Assembly (NCBI GenBank): GCA_009777615.1
Contig: WRLM01000002.1
Coordinates: forward strand, 62,001 to 126,000
Length of the DNA: 64,000 bases
Source of the DNA: Candidatus Methanoplasma cognatum
Lineage (GTDB): Archaea; Thermoplasmatota; Thermoplasmata; Methanomassiliicoccales; Methanomethylophilaceae
Reading direction: 5' to 3'
Below are positions 26,046-34,764 of this stretch, one piece after another (the stretch's first letter is position 1; each line of letters begins with the position of its first letter). The notes beneath the pieces were generated by a model. The model saw only the letters and a list, made by a program, of their open reading frames with translations. It ran no database searches and was not told the origin of the DNA. The position numbers and the translations under genes are program-made.

Positions 26046-27077
26046 TCAGGCATTCTCCTCTTTCTTCAGGGTATTGCCGGATTTTATTCTGTAATAGGAA
26101 AGAGGGTGGTTGATCTTCTCGCACAGGGGCTCGGGGTCGAAGCATATGCCATTGGTCTTCATCGTGGCGCATTCCGGCGGAGTATAGCCTTCCCTGCCCC
26201 TTTCCTCACCGGTTATGTGTTTTATCTGATAGCTGGATTTTGACTCGTCGAAATCGGGGGATTGCGCAAAGAGGCCTATTATCTGCTCATATGTGAGGCC
26301 GAGCGCGTTGAGAAAAGAGACAAGCGCAAACCTGGCGCTGTGAGGAAGGTTCACTCCGTTCTGCGCGCTTGCCAATATGGCCTTTATGCAGGGCGGGAGG
26401 AAATCGGGATTCATACCCTCGCCGCCGGTGGGACTCAGTTTCTTCTTTGTGTCGGCAAGCACGATGGCGACATGGTCTATGTTGCTTTTCATCGATTTCC
26501 TGAATTCGGCCGGGACGTTCAAAGGCAGTTCCGACTCGATCCGCTCCTGGAGCGCATTCTGCAGAAGCCTGTTGAATTTATCCGGCTCCAGATGCACGTA
26601 TCCGTTCCTGAGGTCGGTGTTGATGAGTTTCCACTCCGTCGCTTTCATGATATGGGAGAATCTCAGATAGTCGCTGAAGTGCATGCTTATCTTTCCCTCC
26701 GTATCGACGGCGGAAACAACCTCGAGCTCTTCCGCAACGATTATCTCTGATATGTGGTCGTCCGAAAGAAGGTCGTTCATTCTCGACGCTTCTGCGAGAG
26801 CGTACCTTTTCGTAAGGAATCGGTCGTTGATACAGGAGACGAGCATCCTCGCGTATGGGTAAGAAAGGACCTCCATCAGCTGGTCGTATTCCTGAAGCAG
26901 GGGGACATCGCTCACTTTGTACTGAGATATGGCGCTGAGCACTCGCTCTAAACCTCTCTTCCTGGCACTTTCAAAAGAAGGCGAACTGATAAGCGACTCT
27001 ATGTCGGCGGAGTTCTCTTCGGCAAACTGAGCCGCCCCTTTGAGAAAGGGATATCTCGAGACCTGAAGGGAGTCCAT
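26046..27077 (-). CDS. priL: DNA primase large subunit PriL
   Basis: PriL supports the catalytic PriS subunit in making primers. The C-terminal iron-sulfur domain keeps four cysteines at residues 230, 303, 312 and 319, in the context PPCIKA and PECATMKTNGICF..LCEKINHPLSYY, as in known archaeal PriL. At 343 residues the length is typical. A minus-strand TATA-like TTTATAATG around 27214-27222 may be its promoter, leaving a leader of over 100 nt. Confidence 0.92.
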   Translation of the reverse strand: MDSLQVSRYPFLKGAAQFAEENSADIESLISSPSFESARKRGLERVLSAISQYKVSDVPLLQEYDQLMEVLSYPYARMLVSCINDRFLTKRYALAEASRMNDLLSDDHISEIIVAEELEVVSAVDTEGKISMHFSDYLRFSHIMKATEWKLINTDLRNGYVHLEPDKFNRLLQNALQERIESELPLNVPAEFRKSMKSNIDHVAIVLADTKKKLSPTGGEGMNPDFLPPCIKAILASAQNGVNLPHSARFALVSFLNALGLTYEQIIGLFAQSPDFDESKSSYQIKHITGEERGREGYTPPECATMKTNGICFDPEPLCEKINHPLSYYRIKSGNTLKKEENA

Positions 27078-27308
27078 GCGCCTTCCTATGCGGTAGACAG
27101 TAATTTAGGTTTTGCATCCTCCCCGCAGTATGCGCTTCCGGCAAACATGGCAGTTCAATGTCCAATCACTACCAAGAGTGGTGTTTCCACTGTCGGCTAT
27201 TTTTCCTAGGAATGCATTATAAATCTGCCTACGCGGTGGGAAGCTTTGGACGCTATGCTGACCACCGCCGCGGCACGGGACCTTCGTCGTGCTGTGCAAC
27301 CCCCCCTT
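27078..27308. other. Intergenic region upstream of priL
   Basis: The 230 nt contain the TATA-like element at 27214-27222, a GCACG/CGTGC hairpin around 27273-27294, and only short frames. One minus-strand frame has a CHVC pair but lacks a second metal pair. I see no confident gene. Confidence 0.35.
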
Positions 27309-28931
27309 TCAAATGTCATGTACGGACAACGAGATCATTTTTCGAAGGTCCCCAAACACTGCCGGATCATCGATGACCTCTTTCAGATCGTCCATTGAAT
27401 CGTATGGTCTTTTCAGGACTATCTTCGCGGCCCTCTTCTTACCGATCCCGGGAAGCCCCTCTATTGCGGACATAGGCATTGTGTTAATGTTGAAAGGAGT
27501 GGTTATTCCGGTTATTGACCTGAATCCCCAATCAGTGATGGTAACATCATGTGAGGTTCCCAACTCTACTTTGTAAGGGATGCCTATCAGAATGGGGTAC
27601 GTGCCGATCTGTCTTCCGAAAGTAGTGTTCCCGTCATGGATCTCCATATAGACATCCTTCATGACCGTTCCTTTGGGCACAACCCGTTCCAGCATCTTCC
27701 GGTCTATTTCTTCTCTCACGGTCTCTTTGAACCTTTTGAATTTCTGTTTGTCTACTTTGGTGTGAAAATCCTTCCTGAGCGGCATCACCTGGCGTATATT
27801 GATGCGCCTGACCATGAGCCCCTCGCCGGCTATCCTTTTCAAGAGTTCCATATCGTGTACGTAGGTGGAGGCCGTCTCTCCGTCAAGGCCGCAGACCAGA
27901 TTGATCCCGGGCAGCAGTTTCGGCAGACCGGTGGGCCCCGGTTCTGCGCCGATCTCGTTGATCATCCTGACGGCGCCCATAAGCTGCTCCGGCGTACAGT
28001 TCAGATTATTCTCCCTGAAGACCGCCGGATCCGCAGACTCCAGCCCAAGTGCCAGCACATTACCGGATGTGCAGCATTCCGTCAATATCCCAATGATCTT
28101 TTTCGACTCGTCCGGATAAGAGGATATGACGGCAGGGTTCGCGTTGTCCACATGCAGTACGTTAAGATCAAGGGCCTTCAGGCCCGTGAACAATTCCTTT
28201 ACCGCGTCGGGGTTCGGTCTCGGAGGGTCGGAATCATCCTCCGTTCCATAGGATATGATGCAGGTCTGCCCTCCGATCCTGATGTTCCTTATCCCCAAAG
28301 AAACGAGCTTCTCCGCCTCGGCTATAACGTCTTTGGGGGAACGCATCAGGGGCTTTCCCTTTAGAGGCTCTATACAGTAGGAGCAGCCCCCGCTCCTGTA
28401 TCTGTGACATCCTCTGTATGTTTCCATCTCGGCGATCAGAGGATGCGGGAAATCCTGATGCTGGGTCACTATCTCCGCGCCAAAGAGCATCCATCTGTTC
28501 CATTCGTCAAGGGTGCGGTACCGCTCGCCGACCTCCTTTCCGGTCATACCGTCATAAAGCGACGCCGCCGGATCGTTCCTCATCGAAAAATCGAACTTGT
28601 CGGCAACGGAAGAGAAAGCGGCTGAACCGCCTATGAGCTTCCATCCTTTGAGTTTCGGGACCAGCCCCTCCAGTTCTTTTACGGACAAAGGCATGGACCT
28701 CAGATACTTCCCGGGTACGGTATTTCCGGAAAGGACCACGCTGACGTCGGCGTCAGGCAGCTTCTTACCTCTCCTCAGCATGTCCGCGGAAATGTATTCG
28801 ACATCCGCCCCGGCGTCGATCGATGCTCCGGCTATTGCCCTTATCATGGGGGAGATGTAAGGCGGAACGCCCAATGCGGCAGGGTCGTCGATGTATCCGT
28901 CGATCAAGACCACTCTGATATCCTTAGTCAT
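27309..28931 (-). CDS. Radical SAM protein with C-terminal helix-hairpin-helix (COG1031-like)
   Basis: A 540-residue protein. Residues 1-150 resemble a cobalamin-binding-like Rossmann domain; the radical SAM core follows, with cluster cysteines C175, C183 and C186. The spacing C-x7-C-x2-C differs from the classic CxxxCxxC but is a feature of this archaeal family. The C-terminus carries a helix-hairpin-helix, IEGLPGIGKKRAAKIV, normally a nucleic-acid-binding element. The substrate is unknown; an RNA or DNA modification is an inference. A minus-strand TATA box near 28957-28966 suggests a leaderless transcript. Confidence 0.85.
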   Translation of the reverse strand: MTKDIRVVLIDGYIDDPAALGVPPYISPMIRAIAGASIDAGADVEYISADMLRRGKKLPDADVSVVLSGNTVPGKYLRSMPLSVKELEGLVPKLKGWKLIGGSAAFSSVADKFDFSMRNDPAASLYDGMTGKEVGERYRTLDEWNRWMLFGAEIVTQHQDFPHPLIAEMETYRGCHRYRSGGCSYCIEPLKGKPLMRSPKDVIAEAEKLVSLGIRNIRIGGQTCIISYGTEDDSDPPRPNPDAVKELFTGLKALDLNVLHVDNANPAVISSYPDESKKIIGILTECCTSGNVLALGLESADPAVFRENNLNCTPEQLMGAVRMINEIGAEPGPTGLPKLLPGINLVCGLDGETASTYVHDMELLKRIAGEGLMVRRINIRQVMPLRKDFHTKVDKQKFKRFKETVREEIDRKMLERVVPKGTVMKDVYMEIHDGNTTFGRQIGTYPILIGIPYKVELGTSHDVTITDWGFRSITGITTPFNINTMPMSAIEGLPGIGKKRAAKIVLKRPYDSMDDLKEVIDDPAVFGDLRKMISLSVHDI

Positions 28932-28975
28932 TTATGAGTTTTGAAAGTGTGAATTAGATATAAATACGGACCGCG

Positions 28976-29106
28976 GCACCCCGGCGGGAACGCCGGGTGC
29001 ACTCGGCCGTTTCAGGCTTTACGTCTGGGTCCTGCGGATAATTAGCCAGACCCGGCGTTTTCAGGAACAGCACCAATTGTCGAAGTCTGGCCGCAAATAT
29101 ATGCGG
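28976..29106. other. GC-rich structured intergenic segment
   Basis: Three stems lie in tandem in an otherwise non-coding divergent region: a 10-bp stem with one bulged C and a GGAA tetraloop (28976-29000), GTCTGG/CCAGAC (29023-29028 and 29046-29051) with an alternative third copy at 29085-29090, and CCGCA/TGCGG (29091-29106). TATA-like elements flank it at about 28957 and 29121. It could be a small RNA gene or a regulatory leader. Confidence 0.35.
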
Positions 29107-29120
29107 AATGTCGAACACAG

Positions 29121-29134
29121 TTAAATATTATAAG
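29121..29134 (+). promoter_or_regulatory. TATA box of the malic enzyme gene
   Basis: TTAAATATTATAAG lies about 65-80 nt before the ATG, giving a transcript start near 29160 and a short leader ending in AGGAGG-like AAGGAGG (around 29188). Confidence 0.5.
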
Positions 29135-29199
29135 CGTAATCATGGTGTTTGTAATTCGAAGGGATATTACGAAATTCGTAAAAACAAGGAGGATAATAC

Positions 29200-30558
29200 A
29201 TGGGAAACGAGAAAGAGTTGACGATTGAGGAGCGTCTGGAAAGGGCGAAGAAACCCGGACAGGACGCAATGATACTCCACAAGTACTATGGTGGCAAAAT
29301 AGAGATAACGCCCAAAGCATGCGTAAGGTCATTCAATGACTTTGCCATCTGGTATTCGCCGGGCGTCGCAGAACCATGCAGGGATATCCAGAAAAACCCG
29401 GAGATGGTATACGAACATACCTGCAAATGGAATACGGTAGCAGTGGTATCGGACGGCACCCGCGTGCTGGGTCTGGGAGACATCGGGCCGGAGGCCGCGA
29501 TGCCGGTCATGGAGGGGAAATCCATGCTGTTCAAGTACCTCGGCGGCGTAGACAGCGTTCCGATATGCCTCGACACTAAAAATCCCGAGAAGATAATCGA
29601 GACGGTAAGGCTGATTGCGCCGTCATTCGGAGGTATAAACCTTGAGGACATCTCAAATCCGAAATGCTTTGACATCCTGGATGAGCTCAGAAGAGACTGC
29701 AAGGTACCGGTCTGGCACGATGACCAACAGGGGACGGCGTGCGTCACCGTCGCGGCCGCCATCAACGCTATGAAACTTGTCGGAAAGAAATTCTCCGATG
29801 CGAATCTGGCCGTCGTCGGCGCCGGTGCGGCATGCATCGCGATAGCGAGACTCCTGCTCGCGACGGGGTTCGACCCGAAGAAACTCTGCATGTGCGATTC
29901 GAAAGGAATATTGAACCTCAGCAGAGAGGAAGTGCAGGGTGAGTTCAGACAAAAATGGGAGATATGTAAGAAGACCAACGGCGCGGGAAAGACCGGCGGC
30001 ATAAAGGAAGCGATGGAGGGCGCAGACATACTCATAGCGGCGTCCAAGCCTGGCCCCGGAACGATTCCTGCGGAATACTGCAAGAACATGGCGGACAACC
30101 CGGTCGTGTTCGCTACCGCGAACCCGATCCCGGAGATGTGGCCCTGGGAGGCTAAAGAGCACGGCGTCAAGATATTCGCGACAGGACGTTCGGACTTCCC
30201 GAATCAGGTTAACAACTCCATGGGATTCCCCGCGATATTCCGCGGCGTGCTTGACGTAAGGGCGAAGACGATCACCGACGAGATGTGCATAGCCGCGGCG
30301 GAAGAGCTTGCGAAATGCGCGGAGGAGAAAGGCATCCACGAAGAATACATTATCCCGACGATGAGCGAGATCGATCCGTTCCCGAGAGAAGCGGTGGCGG
30401 TCGGTCTCAAAGCGCAGGAACAGGGCATCGCCCGCCTGAAGCTCAGCCGTCAGGAACTCTTCGACAGAGCGGACTTCATAATAAGGAGGTCCAGAGCGGT
30501 GACCGACCAGATGATGAAGAGCGGATATATAGCGGACCCGCTCCCGGCATTTAAGTAA
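29200..30558 (+). CDS. Malic enzyme (oxaloacetate-decarboxylating malate dehydrogenase)
   Basis: A 452-residue enzyme interconverting malate and pyruvate. N-terminal AIWYSPGVAEPCR, GLGDIGPEAAMPVMEGK, VWHDDQQGTA and the nucleotide loop VVGAGAACIAIAR are all characteristic, with IFATGRSDFPNQVNN near the C-terminus. It lacks the phosphotransacetylase-like domain found in long bacterial forms. NAD or NADP preference is unclear. A strong AAGGAGG ribosome site precedes the ATG, and a terminator follows. Confidence 0.93.
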   Translation: MGNEKELTIEERLERAKKPGQDAMILHKYYGGKIEITPKACVRSFNDFAIWYSPGVAEPCRDIQKNPEMVYEHTCKWNTVAVVSDGTRVLGLGDIGPEAAMPVMEGKSMLFKYLGGVDSVPICLDTKNPEKIIETVRLIAPSFGGINLEDISNPKCFDILDELRRDCKVPVWHDDQQGTACVTVAAAINAMKLVGKKFSDANLAVVGAGAACIAIARLLLATGFDPKKLCMCDSKGILNLSREEVQGEFRQKWEICKKTNGAGKTGGIKEAMEGADILIAASKPGPGTIPAEYCKNMADNPVVFATANPIPEMWPWEAKEHGVKIFATGRSDFPNQVNNSMGFPAIFRGVLDVRAKTITDEMCIAAAEELAKCAEEKGIHEEYIIPTMSEIDPFPREAVAVGLKAQEQGIARLKLSRQELFDRADFIIRRSRAVTDQMMKSGYIADPLPAFK

Positions 30559-30560
30559 AC

Positions 30561-30582
30561 AGAAGGGAAACCTTCTTTTTTC
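30561..30582 (+). terminator. Terminator after malic enzyme
   Basis: AGAAGG pairs with CCTTCT around a GAAA loop and is followed by a T-run. It lies 3 nt after the stop codon. Confidence 0.65.
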
Positions 30583-30597
30583 CATTTTTCATACCCG

Positions 30598-30628
30598 CGC
30601 GGCGGCGTTCCGCCGCGTGGTCTTTTAT
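30598..30628 (+). terminator. Second hairpin with T-rich tail
   Basis: An 8-bp perfect stem CGCGGCGG/CCGCCGCG (30598-30605 and 30610-30617) with a CGTT loop, followed by TGGTCTTTTATTC. Probably a back-up terminator between malic enzyme and the toxin-antitoxin genes. Confidence 0.5.
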
Positions 30629-30711
30629 TCTCTCCCGCTTCTAAGGCGGATGAAGGATCAAAATCGTACTAAAAAACGTACGATTATATATGACAAACGT
30701 ATCTTTATGTT

Positions 30712-30954
30712 ATGACCACGGTAAACGCTTCGGAAGCAAGAGCCAACTTGTATAATCTGATCGAAAGCGCGATCGATGAGCCGGTAAGAATAACATCGAA
30801 GAGGGGTACCGTTGTAATGATCTCCGAAGAGGAATGGGAAGGGATCATGGAAACACTGTACCTTCTAGGGGTCCCCGGGCTACTGGAAGATGTCAAAAAG
30901 GGACGCGAAACACCAAGATCGAAAATGATAAGGGTGAAAAGCAGTGACCTATGA
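30712..30954 (+). CDS. Phd/YefM-type antitoxin
   Basis: An 80-residue protein with the Phd/YefM N-terminus (TTVNASEARANLYNLI), the PVRITSKRGTVVMIS strand region and a C-terminal toxin-binding tail rich in Lys/Arg. It overlaps the toxin gene by 11 nt. An AT-rich segment just upstream (30660-30710, with inverted TCGTAC/GTACGA-like repeats) may be the operator. Confidence 0.88.
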   Translation: MTTVNASEARANLYNLIESAIDEPVRITSKRGTVVMISEEEWEGIMETLYLLGVPGLLEDVKKGRETPRSKMIRVKSSDL

Positions 30955-31255
30955 GGTGATCTTCACACGTAAGGCCGAAGAAGACCTAAAGGAATTGACG
31001 AAGCAGGGCTATGGGAAAAAGATAAAAGAATTGGTGGAGATTTTGGAGAACGACCCTTTTCAAACCCCTCCGAAATATAAGAGTTTAACAGGAGAGATGA
31101 AAGGAATGTTCTCCCGCCGCATAAACATAGAACATAGGCTGGTGTATGAGATCATACCTGCGGAAGACGATGCTTTTGAAGGAACGGTAAAAGTATACAG
31201 GCTGAGAACACACTATGAAGGAATAATTCCGCTGTTCTTTCTCATCAGCCCCTGA
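30944..31255 (+). CDS. YoeB/Txe-type mRNA interferase toxin
   Basis: A 103-residue RelE-superfamily protein. The residues that cut mRNA in YoeB appear conserved: the RRIN.EHRLVYE segment (residues 58-69) and RLRTHY (87-91 region, with H90 and Y91). About ten extra hydrophobic residues follow that end. It starts at GTG, overlapping the antitoxin. I expect an active toxin neutralised by the upstream Phd-type protein. Confidence 0.87.
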   Translation: MTYEVIFTRKAEEDLKELTKQGYGKKIKELVEILENDPFQTPPKYKSLTGEMKGMFSRRINIEHRLVYEIIPAEDDAFEGTVKVYRLRTHYEGIIPLFFLISP

Positions 31256-31368
31256 TACAGTTGGTAAACACGATCCTCTTTTAACTGATCCCATTACCAG
31301 TTTTACATGGGTCCGCCGTCAGGAAACGACAGCATCCCGCCTCATAGAGCCATTTTTGTATAATGGGG

Positions 31369-31389
31369 GAGCCGGCATTACGCCGGCTC
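31369..31389. terminator. Hairpin between convergent genes
   Basis: An 8-bp perfect stem GAGCCGGC/GCCGGCTC with a 5-nt loop lies between yoeB (+) and the aEF1-beta gene (-), together with a 7-bp CACTCTC/GAGAGTG repeat around 31406-31425 at the end of the latter. Either may stop transcription. Confidence 0.4.
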
Positions 31390-31412
31390 AGAAATAAGAA
31401 AATGACACTCTC

Positions 31413-31682
31413 TCAGAGGAGAGTGCTAGATACGCACTCGATGTTCTCTATACCGGAGATAGAGGACAACGCCTTCTCGAGGTCCCCGCCGACAGATTCA
31501 TCCGTGTCGTCTATTGAGAAGCCCACGTTGATCTTCATGAGGCCGAAGGCCACAGGCATTATCTTTGATTCCAGCACCTGGACGCCTTTCGGAACTACGC
31601 CGGCGATGGTGCCGATTATTGACTCAAGGTCAACTTCCGTGCTCTCAGGCATAAGGTCATACACGGCCACTATCTGTCCCAT
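31413..31682 (-). CDS. ef1b: Elongation factor 1-beta (aEF1B)
   Basis: An 89-residue single-domain nucleotide exchange factor for EF-1alpha. It follows the archaeal EF1-beta pattern: VAVYDLMPES, PFAFGL-like PVAFGLMKINV, and a C-terminal GIENIECVS strand. It lies 9 nt after the zinc-finger gene and has GAGGG upstream; the pairing of these two genes is common in archaea. Confidence 0.92.
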   Translation of the reverse strand: MGQIVAVYDLMPESTEVDLESIIGTIAGVVPKGVQVLESKIMPVAFGLMKINVGFSIDDTDESVGGDLEKALSSISGIENIECVSSTLL

Positions 31683-31691
31683 CGTTATCCC

Positions 31692-31859
31692 TCAGGGTCC
31701 CGCGAAACCGCATTTTTTGCATTCGTACAATACGCTCTGATCGCGGCACCGGTCACACCTTCCGATATCGGAAATTCCGCACTTTGGGCATTTGAAAGTG
31801 GTGTTTCCATGACCGATAAGCCTCTTTCCGCATGAGGAACATATCTTGTCCTTTACCAT
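31692..31859 (-). CDS. HVO_2753-like zinc-finger micro-protein
   Basis: A 55-residue protein with four CxxC pairs (C7/C10, C24/C27, C35/C38, C47/C50), which should bind two zinc ions. Start at 31859 is supported by a TATA box TTTATATA about 25 nt upstream with no ribosome site, meaning a leaderless message; the longer frame from 31934 is rejected for this reason. Related haloarchaeal proteins affect swarming and biofilm; the role here is unknown. Confidence 0.85.
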   Translation of the reverse strand: MVKDKICSSCGKRLIGHGNTTFKCPKCGISDIGRCDRCRDQSVLYECKKCGFAGP

Positions 31860-32060
31860 ACTTTCGGCGATGTGTTCCCCATATATAAAAGAAATGTCTG
31901 ATTCTTTTTTAAGAAAGATCCTCTTGGGTTCCATGCCAAACCCGCGTTCAGAGCGTCACGGCCGAATCGCGTTCAAAACCGCCGCATATGCTTTTCAGTG
32001 GACGATCAAACAGGGCTAGGTTGGGAAAAGATTTATCTGTACAGGTGCTAACCGCGACCG

Positions 32061-32651
32061 ATGAAAGAACATGCCGGCAACATACCCTATGTGAAGGGAT
32101 ACCTGAGCGAACTGACGTCGTCGCTCGAGAAGATAGACCTTTCCGCGGTGGACGCTGTGATAGAACTCCTTATCGAGGCTCATAAGAGAGGATCGAGGAT
32201 ATTCACGGCCGGGAACGGCGGAAGTTCCGCAACGGCCTCGCATATCGTATGCGATTTCAATAAAGGCATTTCAGCCAACACGAAAGAGAAGTTCGAGATG
32301 ACATGTCTTAGCGACAGCATACCCACGATCACCGCCATAGCCAATGACTACGGTTACGAGCACGTGTTCGTCTTCCAGCTTGAGGGAAGGATGAAAAAAG
32401 GGGACATACTTATAGCCATATCGGGCAGCGGCAATTCAAAGAACATAATCCTGGCGGCGGAGTACGCGAAGAGCCTCGGCAACAAGGTCATCGCTCTCAC
32501 GGGGTTCAAAGGCGGAGAGCTCTACAAGATCGCGGATGTCAACATACACTTCCCCCTTGAGGACATGCAGAAAGCGGAGGACGCACATATGATAATGCTG
32601 CACCTCATCGCAAGGGCGGTCGCGGATAGATATGGGGTTAAGATGTGCTGA
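32061..32651 (+). CDS. gmhA: GmhA-type sedoheptulose 7-phosphate isomerase
   Basis: A 196-residue SIS-domain protein. AGNGGSSATASHIVCDF and SGSGNSKN are the phosphosugar-binding and zinc-site motifs of GmhA, which turns sedoheptulose 7-phosphate into D-glycero-D-manno-heptose 7-phosphate. A TATA-like AAGATTTATCTG about 25-35 nt upstream suggests a leaderless message. A second GmhA domain occurs at 37723, so one may have another substrate. It opens the heptose cluster. Confidence 0.88.
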   Translation: MKEHAGNIPYVKGYLSELTSSLEKIDLSAVDAVIELLIEAHKRGSRIFTAGNGGSSATASHIVCDFNKGISANTKEKFEMTCLSDSIPTITAIANDYGYEHVFVFQLEGRMKKGDILIAISGSGNSKNIILAAEYAKSLGNKVIALTGFKGGELYKIADVNIHFPLEDMQKAEDAHMIMLHLIARAVADRYGVKMC

Positions 32652-32713
32652 CCGACCGCCTCGAAACAGCAGACCTGTGCATTATTTATATCCAGAATCA
32701 TCTGTGACAGGCA

Positions 32714-33667
32714 ATGGCCAAGGGTAAAGCGGTTATTTCCGGTGGCGCAGGATTTATCGGAAGCCATCTTGCGGACTCCCTGCTGAGGAGAGGATGGGAG
32801 GTTCTGGCAATAGACAGGATCCGGCCGGAACAGGCATCCAACATAGGCCATCTGGCAGGAGATGATAGGTTCTCCTATGCCGCGAACGATCTGAAGGATC
32901 AGAGGTCCGTTGAGAGACTAACGGAAAGCTCGGACATGATATTCCATCTTGCCGCCAATTCGGACATCAGGAAAGGGCAGAAAGATCCGGGCATAGACCT
33001 GAAAGATACGTTCCTGACTACCGTGTCTATGCTGGAAGCGGCCAGAACGAATGAGGTAAAGAAGTTCTTCTTCGCCTCCACCTCAGCCGTGTACGGCGAC
33101 CTAAGAGGCGTCAAGCTGAGAGAAGATACCGGATGCCTGGCACCGATATCCTACTATGGCGCATACAAGCTGGCCTCGGAGGCAGCGATCTCATCGTATT
33201 CATACATGAACGGCATGGGTTCGCTGGTGTTCAGGTTCCCGAATGTAGTAGGACCTAGGCTCACGCATGGAGTGATCTTCGACTTTATTGAAAAATTGAG
33301 GACAGACCCTAAAAGACTTGAGATCCTGGGCGACGGCAGGCAGTCCAAACAGTATGTGTATGTCAAGGATCTTACAGAAGCCATCGCCGATTTCTCCTCC
33401 GCAATGGAAAGCGGTCACGAAGTGTACAACATATCCACGGAGTCGTTCACCACAGTAAACGAGATCGCTGACATGGTGTGCGAAAAGCTGGGCCTGACCG
33501 ATGTGGCATACGAGCACACAGGAGGGGACCGAGGATGGAAAGGGGACGTACCGTCTTTCGATTATGATGTAGAGAAGGCCAAAAGAATAGGCTGGAGATA
33601 CAATTATGATTCGTCCGGGGCGGTAAAGAAGACCTTGGAGGATCTGGATATCAGCTTTGGTCGTTGA
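32714..33667 (+). CDS. SDR-family NAD-dependent sugar-nucleotide epimerase/dehydratase
   Basis: A 317-residue extended SDR. The NAD loop is GGAGFIGSHL (residues 10-19); catalytic residues are in ASTSAVYG and YGAYK (YxxxK). It resembles UDP-glucose 4-epimerase and heptose-modifying enzymes. Given its setting, it may act on an NDP-heptose; this is inference. TATTTATATCC about 25 nt before the ATG suggests a leaderless transcript. The 3' end overlaps the convergent HddA gene by 17 nt. Confidence 0.85.
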   Translation: MAKGKAVISGGAGFIGSHLADSLLRRGWEVLAIDRIRPEQASNIGHLAGDDRFSYAANDLKDQRSVERLTESSDMIFHLAANSDIRKGQKDPGIDLKDTFLTTVSMLEAARTNEVKKFFFASTSAVYGDLRGVKLREDTGCLAPISYYGAYKLASEAAISSYSYMNGMGSLVFRFPNVVGPRLTHGVIFDFIEKLRTDPKRLEILGDGRQSKQYVYVKDLTEAIADFSSAMESGHEVYNISTESFTTVNEIADMVCEKLGLTDVAYEHTGGDRGWKGDVPSFDYDVEKAKRIGWRYNYDSSGAVKKTLEDLDISFGR

Positions 33668-34625
33668 AAACGATCTTGGAACCTTCGTTCTCCATTTTGA
33701 AAGGTATCTCTCTGCATCCTCTGAGGGCCGTCTTCAGGCCCGCCTGGTCTTCTTCATGGGCATAGAAGAGCATGAACCCCGCTCCTCCCGCGCCGAGAAG
33801 TTTTCCTCCGACGGCGCCGTTGTCCATGCCGAGAGCATAGATATCATCGATCTCGTCGTTCGATATGCCCGATGTCAGCCCCCTCTTGAGTTTCCAGCTC
33901 TCGTCAAGGATCTTCCCGAGAGAATCGGCGTTCCCGGAGAGGAGATCGTCCTTCAATCTGACGGCGAGCGAACAGATCTTACTCTGGTCGGCATCCCGCT
34001 TTTTGCTGCTCCGATTCTGCTTTTTCAGTATGTCGGACGAATTTCTCTGTCCTCCAATGTAGAACAGAACGAGCCTCCTGCCCAGGGTATCCGTGACATA
34101 TTTTGAAAGAGCCAGATGTTCCACTTCTACGCTTCCGTCTTTTTGGAACCGATAGTAGTTCAAACCGCCGTAGGCAGCCGCATACTGGTCCTGTTTGCCT
34201 ATAGGTTCTTTCAGGACCTCCATCTCCATCTCGCAGGCCTTCTTCGCAAGCAGCTCTTTATCGGACGCTTTGCCCTGATACGCTCTAAGCAGGTTGACCA
34301 GACCCACAGTGAATGAGCTGGAGGAACCCATCCCTGTTCCGCTGGGTATGTCGGCCGTGCTGTTTATTTCCACTCCGTGCACATCATGCATCTTCAGGCA
34401 TTCTCTGAAGATCGGATGCTCGATCTCGTCAAGGTCCTGTACCTTCTCCACTGTTGAATATTTGAGGGAGGTGACGTCAGCGTGGAACGACCGCTCCAGC
34501 GTAAGGTACACATATTTATCGATCGTGGTGCTGACGGCATGTCCTCCGTATCTTTCATAATAAGAAGGCAGGTCGCTCCCACCTCCGCAGAAACTGATCC
34601 TGAGGGGGGTCCTTGTGACTATCAT
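33651..34625 (-). CDS. hddA: HddA-type heptose 7-phosphate kinase (GHMP family)
   Basis: A 324-residue GHMP kinase. RTPLRISFCGGGSDLPSYY (residues 5-23) and the ATP motif PSGTGMGSSSSFTVG (94-108), then KQDQYAAAYGG and GGKLLGAGGAGFMLF, match HddA, which phosphorylates C1 of D-glycero-D-manno-heptose 7-phosphate. A related kinase lies at 36717; substrates may differ. It is transcribed opposite to its neighbours, sharing an AT-rich promoter (about 34655-34675) with the DUF89 gene. Confidence 0.87.
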   Translation of the reverse strand: MIVTRTPLRISFCGGGSDLPSYYERYGGHAVSTTIDKYVYLTLERSFHADVTSLKYSTVEKVQDLDEIEHPIFRECLKMHDVHGVEINSTADIPSGTGMGSSSSFTVGLVNLLRAYQGKASDKELLAKKACEMEMEVLKEPIGKQDQYAAAYGGLNYYRFQKDGSVEVEHLALSKYVTDTLGRRLVLFYIGGQRNSSDILKKQNRSSKKRDADQSKICSLAVRLKDDLLSGNADSLGKILDESWKLKRGLTSGISNDEIDDIYALGMDNGAVGGKLLGAGGAGFMLFYAHEEDQAGLKTALRGCREIPFKMENEGSKIVFNDQS

Positions 34626-34764
34626 TTATTTTCCGCCTTTGGCAGTTATCCATGGGGCTGTTAATATTTATCGTCAGCGCATTGCCGGCCGCATCTAAAG
34701 CTAAAATGACCGCATGGCTGCAGACAACCAAACAGTTATCTTCTATATCGTACTTGATAGAATC

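Noticed and set aside
27105-27299. Minus-strand frame with a CxxC pair upstream of priL
   Set aside because: Only one metal-ligand pair, no start signals, and its codon use is unlike neighbours.
28976-29106. Signal recognition particle RNA
   Set aside because: A GGAA-capped stem is present, but the segment is less than half the length of archaeal SRP RNA and lacks the conserved helix 8 bulges.
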